A stretch of DNA of 64,000 nt. Origin: Planctomycetota bacterium. Lineage in GTDB: Bacteria > Planctomycetota > Phycisphaerae > Phycisphaerales > SM1A02. This document shows positions 54,376-63,335 of the stretch, one piece after another. The number at the start of each line of letters is the position of its first letter. Within the stretch, counting starts at the first letter, position 1. Location: positions 1 to 64,000 of the forward strand of contig JADFFQ010000004.1 of the NCBI GenBank assembly GCA_022568135.1, in the 5' to 3' direction. The notes under the pieces were generated by a model. That model had not been told where the DNA came from and searched no databases. It saw only the letters and a program-made list of their open reading frames with translations. Made by a program: the position numbers and the translations under genes.

Positions 54376-55035
54376 ATGAACAACTCGAACCTCTTCGATT
54401 CCGCGTCGCGCCGGGGCGATGCCTTGTATCCCGATCCGCGTGATGCGGTCCATTATCAGCGCACCCGGGAGATGACCATTGACGATCTGATGCTGGAGAA
54501 CCGGGTGGTGTTCCTCGTGGGTGAGATCTCGCATATCTCTTCAGCTCGAGTGATGATGCAGATGCTGTACCTGGAGGATCAGCGACGTGGCCAGGACATC
54601 AACCTCTACATCAACTCCCCCGGGGGATCGCTTGACGACACCTTGGCGGTCTACGACACGATGCAGTTCATCAGCTCCGACGTGGCCACGTTCTGCATCG
54701 GCCGGGCGTATTCCGGCGGGGCCGTTCTGCTGTGCGCCGGGGCATCGGGCAAGCGCCACATCCTTCCCCATGCCAAAGTCATGATCCACCAGCCCTATGG
54801 CGGGCTGACCGGCCACACCACGGACATCCAGATCCAGGCGGAGCAGATTATTAAAGCCAAGCAGACCCTCAACGAGATCATCGCCCAACACACCGGCCAG
54901 TCCGTGGAGCGGGTGGCCAAAGATGGCGAGCGCGACCACTATTTCACCGCCAAGGAAGCGAAGGAATACGGCCTCGTTGATGAAGTGTTCACACCCGAAA
55001 AGAAAAAGGGCAAGGACGAAAAGAAGCCCAGCTGA
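54376..55035 (+). CDS. clpP: ATP-dependent Clp protease proteolytic subunit, paralogue 1
   Basis: 219 residues. ClpP core: [40 protein letters not shown]. The nucleophile Ser is in GRAYSGGAVLLCAG, where most ClpPs have AASMGA. Catalytic His is in KVMIHQPYGGLTGHTTD, and an acidic residue lies in the DGERDHYFTAKEAKEYGLVD stretch. The C-terminus has a Lys-rich tail. ATG at 54376; the frame upstream to 54139 overlaps the kinase gene out of frame and is not coding. It forms an operon with clpP2; hetero-oligomers of two ClpPs are known in other bacteria. Confidence 0.93.
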   Translation: MNNSNLFDSASRRGDALYPDPRDAVHYQRTREMTIDDLMLENRVVFLVGEISHISSARVMMQMLYLEDQRRGQDINLYINSPGGSLDDTLAVYDTMQFISSDVATFCIGRAYSGGAVLLCAGASGKRHILPHAKVMIHQPYGGLTGHTTDIQIQAEQIIKAKQTLNEIIAQHTGQSVERVAKDGERDHYFTAKEAKEYGLVDEVFTPEKKKGKDEKKPS

Positions 55036-55118
55036 TCCATAGGCAACGTGCTCGGGTCACGGCCCCCGCGTTCCACCAGCCCCGGCGACGTTGAGTGTTC
55101 GCATCCTGGAAGGAGATT

Positions 55119-55745
55119 ATGTCCACGCTCATTCCGATTGTCATCGAGAAAACCGGGCGAGGTGAACGGGCCTACGACATCTATTCCCGGCTGCTGAGCG
55201 ACCGCATCATTTTCCTGGGAGGAGGCCTGTCTGATGAGGTCGCCAACGTGGTCGTCGCCCAGATGCTGTATCTCGCCAACGAAGATCCCAAGGCGGACAT
55301 CAACCTCTACATCAACTCTCCCGGCGGCGGGGTGACGGCCGGTCTGGGTGTCATCGACACCATGCGATACGTGCCCTGCGACGTGGCGACCTACATCATC
55401 GGCCAGGCTGCCTCGATGGGGTCCCTGGTTGGCTGCTCCGGCACCAAGAACAAGCGGTACACACTTGGTCACGCCAAGAATCTCATGCACCAGCCAATGC
55501 TGGCGGGGGTCCTGGAAGGCCAGGCGACCGATCTGGAAATCGAAGCCCGCGAAATGCTGCGGCTTCGCGACATCATCTACAACATCTACGTTGAAACCAC
55601 CGGCCAGTCATTGGAGACGATCGCCCAGGATTGTGAGCGGAACAAGTGGCTCGATGCCCAGGAGATGGTCGCCTACGGCCTGACCGACAGGGTCCTTGAG
55701 CGTCCCCCGAAACCGATGGGCCGCAAGACGCAAAGAGATGATTGA
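55119..55745 (+). CDS. clpP: ATP-dependent Clp protease proteolytic subunit, paralogue 2
   Basis: 208 residues. It begins [20 protein letters not shown], the canonical ClpP N-terminus ([22 protein letters not shown]). Catalytic Ser in [14 protein letters not shown], His in [16 protein letters not shown]. The usual 'AAGAKGKR' is replaced by GTKNKRY. Asp region [21 protein letters not shown] at 55119 has GGAAGGAG immediately upstream. It is closer to standard ClpP at the Ser loop, whereas paralogue 1 keeps the standard His loop; together they may form mixed rings. Neither clpX nor trigger factor is adjacent. Confidence 0.94.
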   Translation: MSTLIPIVIEKTGRGERAYDIYSRLLSDRIIFLGGGLSDEVANVVVAQMLYLANEDPKADINLYINSPGGGVTAGLGVIDTMRYVPCDVATYIIGQAASMGSLVGCSGTKNKRYTLGHAKNLMHQPMLAGVLEGQATDLEIEAREMLRLRDIIYNIYVETTGQSLETIAQDCERNKWLDAQEMVAYGLTDRVLERPPKPMGRKTQRDD

Positions 55746-55834
55746 AGCGCTGCGGTGACGTATCCCGGCTGAACTCCCCAGAAGACAACCGGTGCGGATT
55801 CGGCTGCTGCAGCCAGGCGGTGTACACTGCCCAG

Positions 55835-56464
55835 GTGCCTCCTCGCCACCACCTGCGTCGAACGCTGGTCGTATCGATGGCCGCGATCTCGCTGTTGGGA
55901 TGTGCCGGCGGCAAGAGGGTGGCCAGGGAAAACGACCGGTTGCGATCTGAGGTGCTTGAGCTGAAGGATCAGCTCAGGCAGCTATCCCGCGAGAATGCTG
56001 AGGCCCGAGCCCAGCTGCGCCGGGTCGGTGATTCGCCTGATTTACTAGCCGCGGAGATTCTGGCCGGCACCCCGTATGTCACCCAGATAGCCATCGGTCG
56101 GCTCAGCCACGCCCGAGACGAGGATGGCGACGGGCGTGCCGATGTGCTGATCTTGTATGTGAAGCCCGTTGATGAGCTTGAACGATTCGTGCAAATGGTG
56201 GGGCACGTCTCCGCCCACACGGCGGTGCTGCCATCCGAAGCTGACGCCATCACCGTTGGGCGGATCTCGCTGGGTCCACAAGAGGTGCGTCAGGCGTACC
56301 GCAGCTCATTTGCGGGCACACACTACACCTTGACCGTGCCGATCACGCTGGCCGGCGTGCCCGACGAGCCCAGTTGCATTGCTCAGGTGGAGTATATCGA
56401 CGCTCGAACGGGCCTTCGTCACTCCGCCCAGCGCGTGATCGACCTACGCCTTGGGCCCCCGTGA
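55835..56464 (+). CDS. Hypothetical lipoprotein with coiled coil
   Basis: About 209 residues from GTG at 55835. Signal peptide TLVVSMAAISLLGCAGG with lipobox LLGC. A heptad-repeat helix follows (ENDRLRSEVLELKDQLRQLS to about residue 60), then a beta-rich domain of about 140 residues with AARDEDGDGRAD-like acidic loop (DEDGDGRADVLILYVKP) and repeated strands (HYTLTVPITLAGVP). The frame opens at 55742 but lacks coding character before 55835. It resembles short planctomycete envelope lipoproteins; specific function unknown. Confidence 0.7.
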   Translation: MPPRHHLRRTLVVSMAAISLLGCAGGKRVARENDRLRSEVLELKDQLRQLSRENAEARAQLRRVGDSPDLLAAEILAGTPYVTQIAIGRLSHARDEDGDGRADVLILYVKPVDELERFVQMVGHVSAHTAVLPSEADAITVGRISLGPQEVRQAYRSSFAGTHYTLTVPITLAGVPDEPSCIAQVEYIDARTGLRHSAQRVIDLRLGPP

Positions 56465-56563
56465 ACGCTTCCGGAGCCGTTATGAAGCGGGGAGAATGAA
56501 ACGTGACGCGAACGCCGGGCATGAGAGTCCGGCAGTTGCACCCGTGCGACTATACTGAAACCC

Positions 56564-56764
56564 ATGCGACGGGTCGCGGTGACCGGCACTTTGCTATCGA
56601 TGCTGTTCATGCTGGGTTGCCAGCGGGCGCTGTTCCCCAAGAACGCGCCAAGGACGCAGTTTGAAATGCATCAGCGGACGCGCAGCCGGTACGTCCCACT
56701 GGAAGAGCCGGATGTCTTCGGCCGGCCACAGCCGGCGCTGCGGGCTCGTCTTTCCCCGCACTAA
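56564..56764 (+). CDS. Very small lipoprotein
   Basis: 66 residues: MRRVAVTGTLLSMLFMLGCQ, with lipobox MLGC at Cys19. The mature part is 48 residues, Arg/Pro-rich: TQFEMHQRTRSRYVPLEEPD, then VFGRPQPALRARLSPH. Short lipoproteins with a 'YVP..E.DxFGRxxPALRxRL' end are a recurring type in Planctomycetota as I recall; unknown function. A TATACT hexamer lies 11 bases before the ATG. Confidence 0.65.
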   Translation: MRRVAVTGTLLSMLFMLGCQRALFPKNAPRTQFEMHQRTRSRYVPLEEPDVFGRPQPALRARLSPH

Positions 56765-56889
56765 TCGCTGCGGGGTCCGATAGCGGGTATCGCATATACC
56801 GGGCGCACGAAAGTGCCGCTTTGCCCAATGTTCAGCCCTCGGCGCACCCGATAGGGTCTGTAACCGAGGCAGGCAAGGCGCGCATCGGA

Positions 56890-57552
56890 ATGTCACGGAC
56901 AGGCTCATCCCAATTCCCTCAGCCGTCACTACGGGCGAAGATCGTCTGGAGCAGCTTCTTGGCGTCGATGACGCTCATGGCCGGCCTGTTGGCCCTGGGC
57001 GACCATCGTGCCCGGCCGGGCTTCCCTGCGACGCATACGGGCCTGATCGGCGTCTCGCCGGCTCGTGATCCCATCTTCCGGATCGACGCTCCCCTGGATC
57101 GATCGCGGTGGAAGGGCATCATCATCCATCACTCCGGCGAACCGGCGGGCGACGCGGAATCGATGCGCCGCCTCTATCTCGCCTACGGCTTTGAGGGTAT
57201 GGGATATCACTTCCTCATCGGCAACGGCAACGGGATGGGCGACGGCGTCATTCATGTGGGTGAGCGATGGGTCAAGCAGCTTCCAGGCGCCCACGCACGG
57301 GGTGCCCAGGCCCAATACCACAACCAGCACTCCATCGGGCTCTGCCTCATCGGCAATGGCAATCGCCGGCCGTTGACTGACCGCCAGATGACCCAATTGA
57401 TCAGTCTCGTACGGCGGCTTCAGCGGGAATTGAACATCCCCGCCAGCGCCGTCCGATTGCACCGCGACGTGGCGCCGGGATCCACCGACAGCCCAGGCGA
57501 GTTCTTCCCTGCCGCCCAGCTTGAACAGCAACTGCTGAACCCGTTGCGTTGA
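56890..57552 (+). CDS. Amidase_2/PGRP-fold protein with a substituted zinc ligand
   Basis: 220 residues. One N-terminal TM or uncleaved signal (KIVWSSFLASMTLMAGLLAL), then an N-acetylmuramoyl-L-alanine amidase fold. Zinc ligand His80 is in GIIIHHSGEPAGDAE, Tyr106 in GMGYHFLIGNG, second His191 in VRLHRDVAPGSTDSPGEFFP. The third ligand position, normally Cys (CPG) or Asp (DPG) right before PG, is Ser201. In animal recognition proteins the same Cys-to-Ser change abolishes amidase activity, so this protein may bind rather than cut peptidoglycan, unless Asp200 substitutes. ATG at 56890 is the first start with signal-like sequence. Confidence 0.85.
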   Translation: MSRTGSSQFPQPSLRAKIVWSSFLASMTLMAGLLALGDHRARPGFPATHTGLIGVSPARDPIFRIDAPLDRSRWKGIIIHHSGEPAGDAESMRRLYLAYGFEGMGYHFLIGNGNGMGDGVIHVGERWVKQLPGAHARGAQAQYHNQHSIGLCLIGNGNRRPLTDRQMTQLISLVRRLQRELNIPASAVRLHRDVAPGSTDSPGEFFPAAQLEQQLLNPLR

Positions 57553-57716
57553 TGCCCCACGAGTACGCCCCTAGGCTATCTGGTTCACACCCCCATCTCC
57601 GCCCCAACGGCGACCAAGTCTCGCGCAGTGCACTGTCAACGCGAGGGGATGCCATCTGATATCGATACACCCTGATGGGGCTCCTGTGAGCGAACCGACC
57701 GCCCCACGATCGCCTC

Positions 57717-58634
57717 ATGACGCAGGCACCCGACGCCGCCATGTCGCATGTAACACAGATCGCAGGCTATCGCGTGCTCGCAAGGATCGGCAAGGGGGCC
57801 GCATCAGATCTGTACGCGGTGCAGGACCCAAAGACCAAGCAGGTCTGGGCGCTCAAGCATGTCATCAAGGCGTCTGAGCGGGATCAGCGCTTTGTTGAAC
57901 AGGTAAAGCAGGAATACCTGGTTGCATCGAAACTGGATCACGAAAACATTCGGTCGGTGCACCGGCTGATCAAACACCGCAGACGGTTCAAGGTTTGCGC
58001 GGTGACGCTGTTGATGGAGCTGGTGGACGCCACCACGCTCGATCAGCGCCTGCCCCAGCACCACTCCCAGGCTGTGGATATCTTCCACCAGGTGGCACTA
58101 GGACTGGCCCACGCACATCTCCGTGGATTCGTCCACGCTGATATCAAGCCGAACAACCTTCTGGTGACCGAGGATAATCAGGTGAAGATCATCGATCTTG
58201 GGCAGGGGTGTTCGATCGGAACGGTGAAGAAGCGCATCCAGGGTACGCCCGGGTACATGGCCCCGGAGCAGGCCCACCGCCAGACCATCACGCCCAAGAC
58301 CGACATCTACAACTTAGGCGCGACCATGTATTGGGTGCTCGTGGGTACGGTCATCCCTACCGCACTTCCGCCCAAGGAGGCCACCGACAGCCTCTTCACG
58401 GGGACGCTTGATGCCAGCATGCTCAGGCCGCCAATTCCCCCGCACGAGAAGGACCCGAGCATCCATCCCCTCCTGTCAAAGCAGATCCTCGACTGCGTGC
58501 AGATCCACCCCGACGACCGCCCTGAGTCCATGACGGTCGTCGCGAATCGCCTGGAGCTGATCAGGGAGCTGCTGGACATGTCAAGCGATCCTCCTGCCCC
58601 AATCGCCGCGAACAGGGATGCGCAGCCCAAGTGA
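57717..58634 (+). CDS. Soluble Ser/Thr protein kinase (Hanks type)
   Basis: 305 residues, no TM or extracellular domain, unlike most bacterial Hanks kinases. Glycine loop IGKGAASDLYAV at 24-35, Lys47 (WALKHVI), catalytic loop FVHADIKPNN with Asp142 and Ala in place of the Arg of HRD, DLG (160-162) replacing DFG, APE in GYMAPEQAHR. Activity is plausible since catalytic Asp, Lys and Asn are present; loss of the HRD Arg implies no activation-loop-phosphate dependence. An FHA-domain kinase 3.5 kb upstream could be a reader. A start at 57741 is also possible. Confidence 0.88.
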   Translation: MTQAPDAAMSHVTQIAGYRVLARIGKGAASDLYAVQDPKTKQVWALKHVIKASERDQRFVEQVKQEYLVASKLDHENIRSVHRLIKHRRRFKVCAVTLLMELVDATTLDQRLPQHHSQAVDIFHQVALGLAHAHLRGFVHADIKPNNLLVTEDNQVKIIDLGQGCSIGTVKKRIQGTPGYMAPEQAHRQTITPKTDIYNLGATMYWVLVGTVIPTALPPKEATDSLFTGTLDASMLRPPIPPHEKDPSIHPLLSKQILDCVQIHPDDRPESMTVVANRLELIRELLDMSSDPPAPIAANRDAQPK

Positions 58635-58751
58635 CGCGCGGTGATCGCGGACCTCACACGACGAGACCTCCAGTGTGCGGTGACTGAGCAGGCGGGGCGT
58701 CTATGACGAGCCGCGACCGGACGGTCTCCGCAGGCGATCATGCCAGGCGAG

Positions 58752-58772
58752 AAACCGGACCAGGTCCGGTTT
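58752..58772. repeat. 21-bp perfect palindrome, copy 2 of 2
   Basis: Identical to 7622-7642, again between convergent genes (kinase stop at 58634, der stop at 58896). Downstream lies a 'GACGAGCGGCGACCGTAAGG' type fragment (58788-58807). Rest of the 260-base gap is featureless. Confidence 0.8.
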
Positions 58773-58895
58773 ACTGTGCCCGACGGTGACGAGCGGCGAC
58801 CGTAAGGGAGCGGACGCACCGAGGCTGCTTCCTGACGTGCACGGCTCGCTCAACCTCTCCACTTGAGCCGCAGCCGCGCTACGCTGGGTGCGGTA

Positions 58896-60344
58896 TCACC
58901 GTTGGTCGAGCTGCGCCGCTTCCATCCTGTTGGGGTTCTTCAGCTGGGCAAGGGACGGGCGCTTCCGTTTGCGAAGCAGCAGTCGGATCGGCACCTCGCT
59001 GTAGGGAAGGGCCTCACGCAGGCGGTTGATGAGATATCGCTCGTACGCTCCACGGAATAGCTTCGGCTGGTTGACGACCAAGACAATCGTCGGCGGACTC
59101 GAGCCGATCTGGCACGCGTAAAGAATCTTTGCCTGGGTGCCAAGCTTCGATGATGGACCGCGCCGCTGAAGGATCGAACTGATCACTTCGTTCAACCGGC
59201 TGGTCGGTTCAAAGTGGCTCGCCTGCCGATGCAGGTTGAACGCCATCGCGACGACGTCGCGCACTCCTTGCCCCTCCTTGGCGCTGATGAATACGATCGG
59301 CGCGTAATCCAGTCCGCGAAGCTGCTGCGTCAGGTACTTAAGGTAGTCTTTGGGCGAGACCCCTTCGTCCACCAAATCCCATTTGTTGACCACGATCACC
59401 GTCGGCTTGAATTGATCCTGAAGCTCTTTGGAGAGCCTCTTATCCACCTGCGAGACATCACGTTGGGCATCGATCAGAAACAGCACCACATCGGCTCGAC
59501 GAATGGCGGCGAGCATGCGGTGGTATGCGTACAGCTCGATCTCGTCAGCGAAGCTTTTTCGTTTCCGAACGCCGGCCGTATCGATGGCAAGCATGGTGCG
59601 CCCCTCGATCTCGAACCGCACGTCGATTGCGTCGCGGGTGGTCCCGGCGATCTCCGAGACAATGACCCGCGGCTCCCCAGCCAGGGCATTGACGAGCGTT
59701 GACTTGCCGGCGTTGCGTTTGCTCACGATGGCTATCTTCATCTCCTGCGGCGATTCGGGCTCACGTTTGGGGTCCAGCGAAACTCGCTCATAGAGCGCAT
59801 CCAGCAATTCACGCGTGCCGTAGCCGGTCCTCGCGGAGACACACATCGGCTGGCCGAACCCCAGACCCGCCGCCTCCAGCCCGTGCGCGATCCACTTGTC
59901 GCTATCAACCTTGTTGGCGACGAGCAGGACCTTGCCGGCAACGCCCTGCTGACGGAGCATGGCGGCCATCGCGTGCTCCAGGCCGGTGATGCCGCTCTGG
60001 GCGTCAACGACCAGAAGAACCAGCTCGGCTTGATCCATGGCGACCCGAATCTGATCCTCGATCTGCGGGCTCAGAATGGTCAGATCGGCGCCGACGTCGT
60101 CAAATCGCTGGCCATCGGCGGTGTACACTCCGTATCCGCCGGTGTCCACAAGCTCGACGAACTTGCTGGGCGTGCCCTTGGAGCCCTCCAGCGGCCCATC
60201 AAGCTCAATGAGCGCCGAGACGCGATCACGGGTCACCCCGGCCGCAGGGGCCACGATCGACACCCGTTGGCGGGCCAACCGATTCAGCAGGCTCGACTTG
60301 CCCACGTTCGGCCGACCTACAATGGCAATCTGAGGCACCGTCAT
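58896..60344 (-). CDS. der: Ribosome-assembly GTPase Der (EngA)
   Basis: Tandem-GTPase factor for 50S maturation, 482 residues from ATG at 60344 (MTVPQIAIVGRPNVGKSSLL). First G domain: GRPNVGKSS, GVTRDRV, DTGGYG, NKVDSDK. Second: SKRNAGKSTLV, GTTRDAIDV, DTAGVRKRK, NKWDLVDEG, SAKEGQG. The C-terminal KH-like domain ends with YERYLINRLREALPYSEVPI and RLLLRKRK. It is about 40 residues longer in the first domain (GSKGTPSKFVELV insertion) than the compact version. The upstream frame to 60680 is not coding. Confidence 0.96.
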   Translation of the reverse strand: MTVPQIAIVGRPNVGKSSLLNRLARQRVSIVAPAAGVTRDRVSALIELDGPLEGSKGTPSKFVELVDTGGYGVYTADGQRFDDVGADLTILSPQIEDQIRVAMDQAELVLLVVDAQSGITGLEHAMAAMLRQQGVAGKVLLVANKVDSDKWIAHGLEAAGLGFGQPMCVSARTGYGTRELLDALYERVSLDPKREPESPQEMKIAIVSKRNAGKSTLVNALAGEPRVIVSEIAGTTRDAIDVRFEIEGRTMLAIDTAGVRKRKSFADEIELYAYHRMLAAIRRADVVLFLIDAQRDVSQVDKRLSKELQDQFKPTVIVVNKWDLVDEGVSPKDYLKYLTQQLRGLDYAPIVFISAKEGQGVRDVVAMAFNLHRQASHFEPTSRLNEVISSILQRRGPSSKLGTQAKILYACQIGSSPPTIVLVVNQPKLFRGAYERYLINRLREALPYSEVPIRLLLRKRKRPSLAQLKNPNRMEAAQLDQR

Positions 60345-60501
60345 GGCGTTGATTCTAGCTCGTGCTGATGTTGGAGGCGGCCACGAGGGGCATACGCTGC
60401 CGGCCTGTGACCCTGCTAGCATAGGGTTGATTTGAGGAATCAGATCTCGGCCAAGTCGTGTTTGGAAGGACATGACGCCCAAGACGCGAGAGGATCCGGC
60501 G

Positions 60502-61623
60502 ATGACCAACTCCGCGCTGCTCTGGGCCGCTTTGGGCTTGTTCTTGCTACAGAGCCCAGCCGTTGCACAGCAGCCGGCAATGGGGATCGCCGGCTCCAAA
60601 GCGCCGAATTGGGGGGTTGCGCAGTGGATCAACCTACCGCAGGACAAGCAAGCGCTCGACGTCGCCGACTTCAAGGGCAAAGTCGTCTATCTGCTGTGCT
60701 TTCAATCGTGGTGTCCGGGCTGCCATGCGCGCGGCTTCCCGACGCTACAGCAACTCATCTCAAGCTATGACGATGCGGACGACGTGGCGTTCGTGGCTGT
60801 GCAAACCACGTTTGAGGGCTTTGCTGCAAATTCGGCCCAACGGGCCTGGGAGACGGCACGCCGGTATAGACTCGAGATTCCGATCGGGCATGACGGCTCG
60901 GCCCCGAAGCGCTCGACATTGATGCAGCGGTATCGAACCGGCGGCACCCCCTGGGTAATCATCATCGACAAGCAGGGCATTGTCCGACGGAACGGTTTCC
61001 ATGTTCCCGCCCAGGAGGCTCGCAAGCTGATCGATTCGCTTCGAAAGGAGAGCCCAGCCGGGCCGGCGAACATCGAGACCTTGCCGCAACAGCGCGGCGG
61101 GCAGGATCGTGTCGGGAAGAAGTTCCCGAAACTGAACTTCGACCGGTGGATTGGCGTCGAAGAACAACCGCTTGAGCCGAAGCGGGTCAAGGCCACACTC
61201 TACCGGTGGTGGACCGATACTTGCCCTTATTGCCGGTCCAGCCTTCCCGCAATTGAAACGCTTCGGCGGGAGTACGCATCCAAAGGGCTGCGGATCGTGT
61301 GCGTGTATCATCCGAAGCCGCCTCGCAAGGTAAGCGACGAGGCCGTGATCGCGGTGGCAAAGCGATACGGATATCACGGGCCGGTGGCCGTCGATGCGGA
61401 CTGGTCGAGATTGACCAAAGCGTATCTGTCGTCCGGGCAGCGCGCAGCCACCAGCGTGACCTTCCTGGTGGACGAACGGGGTGTAACGCGGTTCCTGCAT
61501 CCCGGGCCGGTGTTCTTTGCCTCCGAGGACCCGCAGCATGCCCAGCAGAATGCGGACTATCAGCTGCTCAAACGTGCGATTGAGGCGCTGCTGGTCCAAG
61601 AGGACAAACAGTCTGACGAGTAG
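60502..61623 (+). CDS. Exported protein with two TlpA-like thioredoxin domains
   Basis: 373 residues. Signal peptide ALLWAALGLFLLQSPAVAQQ. Thioredoxin domain 1 (about 35-190) has the active site WCPGC (70-74) and the TPWVIIIDKQGIV cis-Pro segment. Domain 2 (about 205-365) has CPYC (241-244) in WWTDTCPYCRSSLP and TSVTFLVDERGV. Both disulfide motifs are intact, so a periplasmic oxidoreductase with two active sites is likely. ATG at 60502 has GAGAGGA seven bases upstream; 60472 is an alternative. It may act in cytochrome c maturation or general reduction; context gives no partner. Confidence 0.85.
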   Translation: MTNSALLWAALGLFLLQSPAVAQQPAMGIAGSKAPNWGVAQWINLPQDKQALDVADFKGKVVYLLCFQSWCPGCHARGFPTLQQLISSYDDADDVAFVAVQTTFEGFAANSAQRAWETARRYRLEIPIGHDGSAPKRSTLMQRYRTGGTPWVIIIDKQGIVRRNGFHVPAQEARKLIDSLRKESPAGPANIETLPQQRGGQDRVGKKFPKLNFDRWIGVEEQPLEPKRVKATLYRWWTDTCPYCRSSLPAIETLRREYASKGLRIVCVYHPKPPRKVSDEAVIAVAKRYGYHGPVAVDADWSRLTKAYLSSGQRAATSVTFLVDERGVTRFLHPGPVFFASEDPQHAQQNADYQLLKRAIEALLVQEDKQSDE

Positions 61624-61733
61624 GCGCCGCATTCGTGCAGTGCCTCCTTCGCCGGATAGATGCTCGCCCCCCGCTTGCCGTAAACTTGCTCCCACGCCCC
61701 ACATCAACCCCGCATAACCAACAGGAGTGCACG

Positions 61734-62339
61734 ATGAAACCTCGAACTCTCTTGCTTCTTACAGCCGGATCGCTTCTGGGCCTGAGCCTGCTTGTGGCGA
61801 TGGCTTCGGCACGCGCCGAGGCGCAGCCGGAAACCGAAACCTACAAGGTGGATCCCGTCCACTCGACGGTTGTGTTTCGGATCAAGCACCTGGGTGTCAG
61901 CTACTTCTATGGCCGGTTCAACGGACCCTCTGGCGAGTTCAGCTTCAATCCCCAAAACCCGGATGAGTGTTCGTTCGAGATCGCCATCAGAACCCAGGAC
62001 GTCGATACTAATAATCCAAGCAGAGACCGCCACCTCAAGAGCGCGGACTTCTTCAACGCCAAGCAGTTTCCGAAGATCACATTCAAGAGCAAAGAGGTCA
62101 AGAAGGTCAGCGACGATACCTTTCGCGTCACCGGTGACTTGGCGCTGCACGGCGTCACTCGGCCGGTCACAATCGATCTGAAGCACGTCGGGTCGGGCAA
62201 GGGCATGCGGGGCGAATACCGCAGCGGATTCGACGCCACGTTCACCATCAAGCGCAGCGACTTCGGGATGAAGTTCATGCTCGGTGGTCTCGGCGACGAG
62301 GTGACGCTCATGGCGGGCATCGAGGGAATCCGAGAGTGA
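61734..62339 (+). CDS. YceI-family periplasmic lipid-binding protein
   Basis: 201 residues. Signal peptide LLLLTAGSLLGLSLLVAMAS with cleavage after ARA. YceI lipocalin-like barrel: YKVDPVHSTVVFRIKHLGVS, VDTNNPSRDRHLKSADFFNA, FPKITFKSKEVKK, GDLALHGVTRPVTI, then SDFGMKFMLGGLGDEVTL. Binds isoprenoid-type lipids in characterised members. ATG at 61734 has AGGAG seven bases upstream. It lies 110 bases after the double-thioredoxin gene on the same strand. Confidence 0.93.
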   Translation: MKPRTLLLLTAGSLLGLSLLVAMASARAEAQPETETYKVDPVHSTVVFRIKHLGVSYFYGRFNGPSGEFSFNPQNPDECSFEIAIRTQDVDTNNPSRDRHLKSADFFNAKQFPKITFKSKEVKKVSDDTFRVTGDLALHGVTRPVTIDLKHVGSGKGMRGEYRSGFDATFTIKRSDFGMKFMLGGLGDEVTLMAGIEGIRE

Positions 62340-62397
62340 CCCTCCGCGCAACGGGCTGGGCCGATGGACACCCCTGACGAAGTGCGGTGGTTGCGCA

Positions 62398-63261
62398 ATG
62401 GCAGTTCCCAAGATTGAGCTCCTGGCCGTGGCGGCCCCGGCGGTGGTCTGCGGCGGGCTGCTGCTTGTCGCGTGGAGGCCGTGGCGGCGTGATGCGCCGA
62501 TCGCCGACGGCGCTTGGGGGGGGGTGATCGGGCTGGGCGCGGCCTATTGCCTCGGCCATGCGGTGCTGGAAGGCCGGCCGGCGTTCCCACCAAAGGAAGC
62601 CTGGCATTGGCTGGCGTACCTCGTCGTGGCCGCGGTGGTGATCGGTCTGCTTGATGCGATGAATCGTTGGGGCGCCCGCGCGCGTCTTGGGGCATGGGTC
62701 GTCCTGGCCGGGCTCATGGGTTGGCTTGTGGTCTTGCCGGCGGCCGGACATGCGTGGCTCTGGCGGGCCGGGTTGGCGGTCGCCGTCTTTGGGTGGCTCA
62801 GCGTCATCAATGCGTATGCCAATCGCGTTGAGGGCGCATCGTTACCGCTGTCGCTTTGCTTTGCGGCCTCCGGCGCAAGCGTGTTGCTGCTCTTGTCAGG
62901 AAACGCGAAGCTGGCGCTGCTGGCCGGTGGCATGGCAGCGTCACTCGGCGCCACGACAGTCGTCACATGGTGGCGGCCTTCGGCGTCCCTCGCGCGCGGG
63001 TCAGCGACCGTGCTCGCGGTGATCATTCCCGGATTGCTGTACAGCGGATATTCGTTGTCCTTTGGCGAAATCCCGGTCTGGGCGTACGCGCTGGCGGCAG
63101 CAGCGCCTATGGCCGCTTGGGCGCGGCAGGTTCGGCCGATCAGCAGGTTGGCCGGCTGGCAAGCCACGATCGTCGCTGTTATTGCGTCCCTTACGGCTAC
63201 GCTCATCGCCATAGCCGGTGCGGTCGCAGCGACCGCTTCCACAAACGATTTTGCGTTCTGA
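62398..63261 (+). CDS. Hypothetical polytopic membrane protein
   Basis: 287 residues with about eight hydrophobic helices (e.g. IELLAVAAPAVVCGGLLLVA, WLAYLVVAAVVIGLLDAM, LARGSATVLAVIIPGLLYSG, TIVAVIASLTATLIAIAGAV). Short charged loops; few conserved-looking polar residues. A run of nine G lies at 62516-62524, coding GAWGGVIG. No family recognised; planctomycete genomes have similar small-loop integral proteins. Starts 58 bases after the YceI gene. Confidence 0.75.
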   Translation: MAVPKIELLAVAAPAVVCGGLLLVAWRPWRRDAPIADGAWGGVIGLGAAYCLGHAVLEGRPAFPPKEAWHWLAYLVVAAVVIGLLDAMNRWGARARLGAWVVLAGLMGWLVVLPAAGHAWLWRAGLAVAVFGWLSVINAYANRVEGASLPLSLCFAASGASVLLLLSGNAKLALLAGGMAASLGATTVVTWWRPSASLARGSATVLAVIIPGLLYSGYSLSFGEIPVWAYALAAAAPMAAWARQVRPISRLAGWQATIVAVIASLTATLIAIAGAVAATASTNDFAF

Positions 63262-63335
63262 AGGACCGATTGAGATCTCGATCCTCGCTTGGCGCAGCGG
63301 CATGGTCGTCGACCGTCATCTTGCGCGTTGCATGG

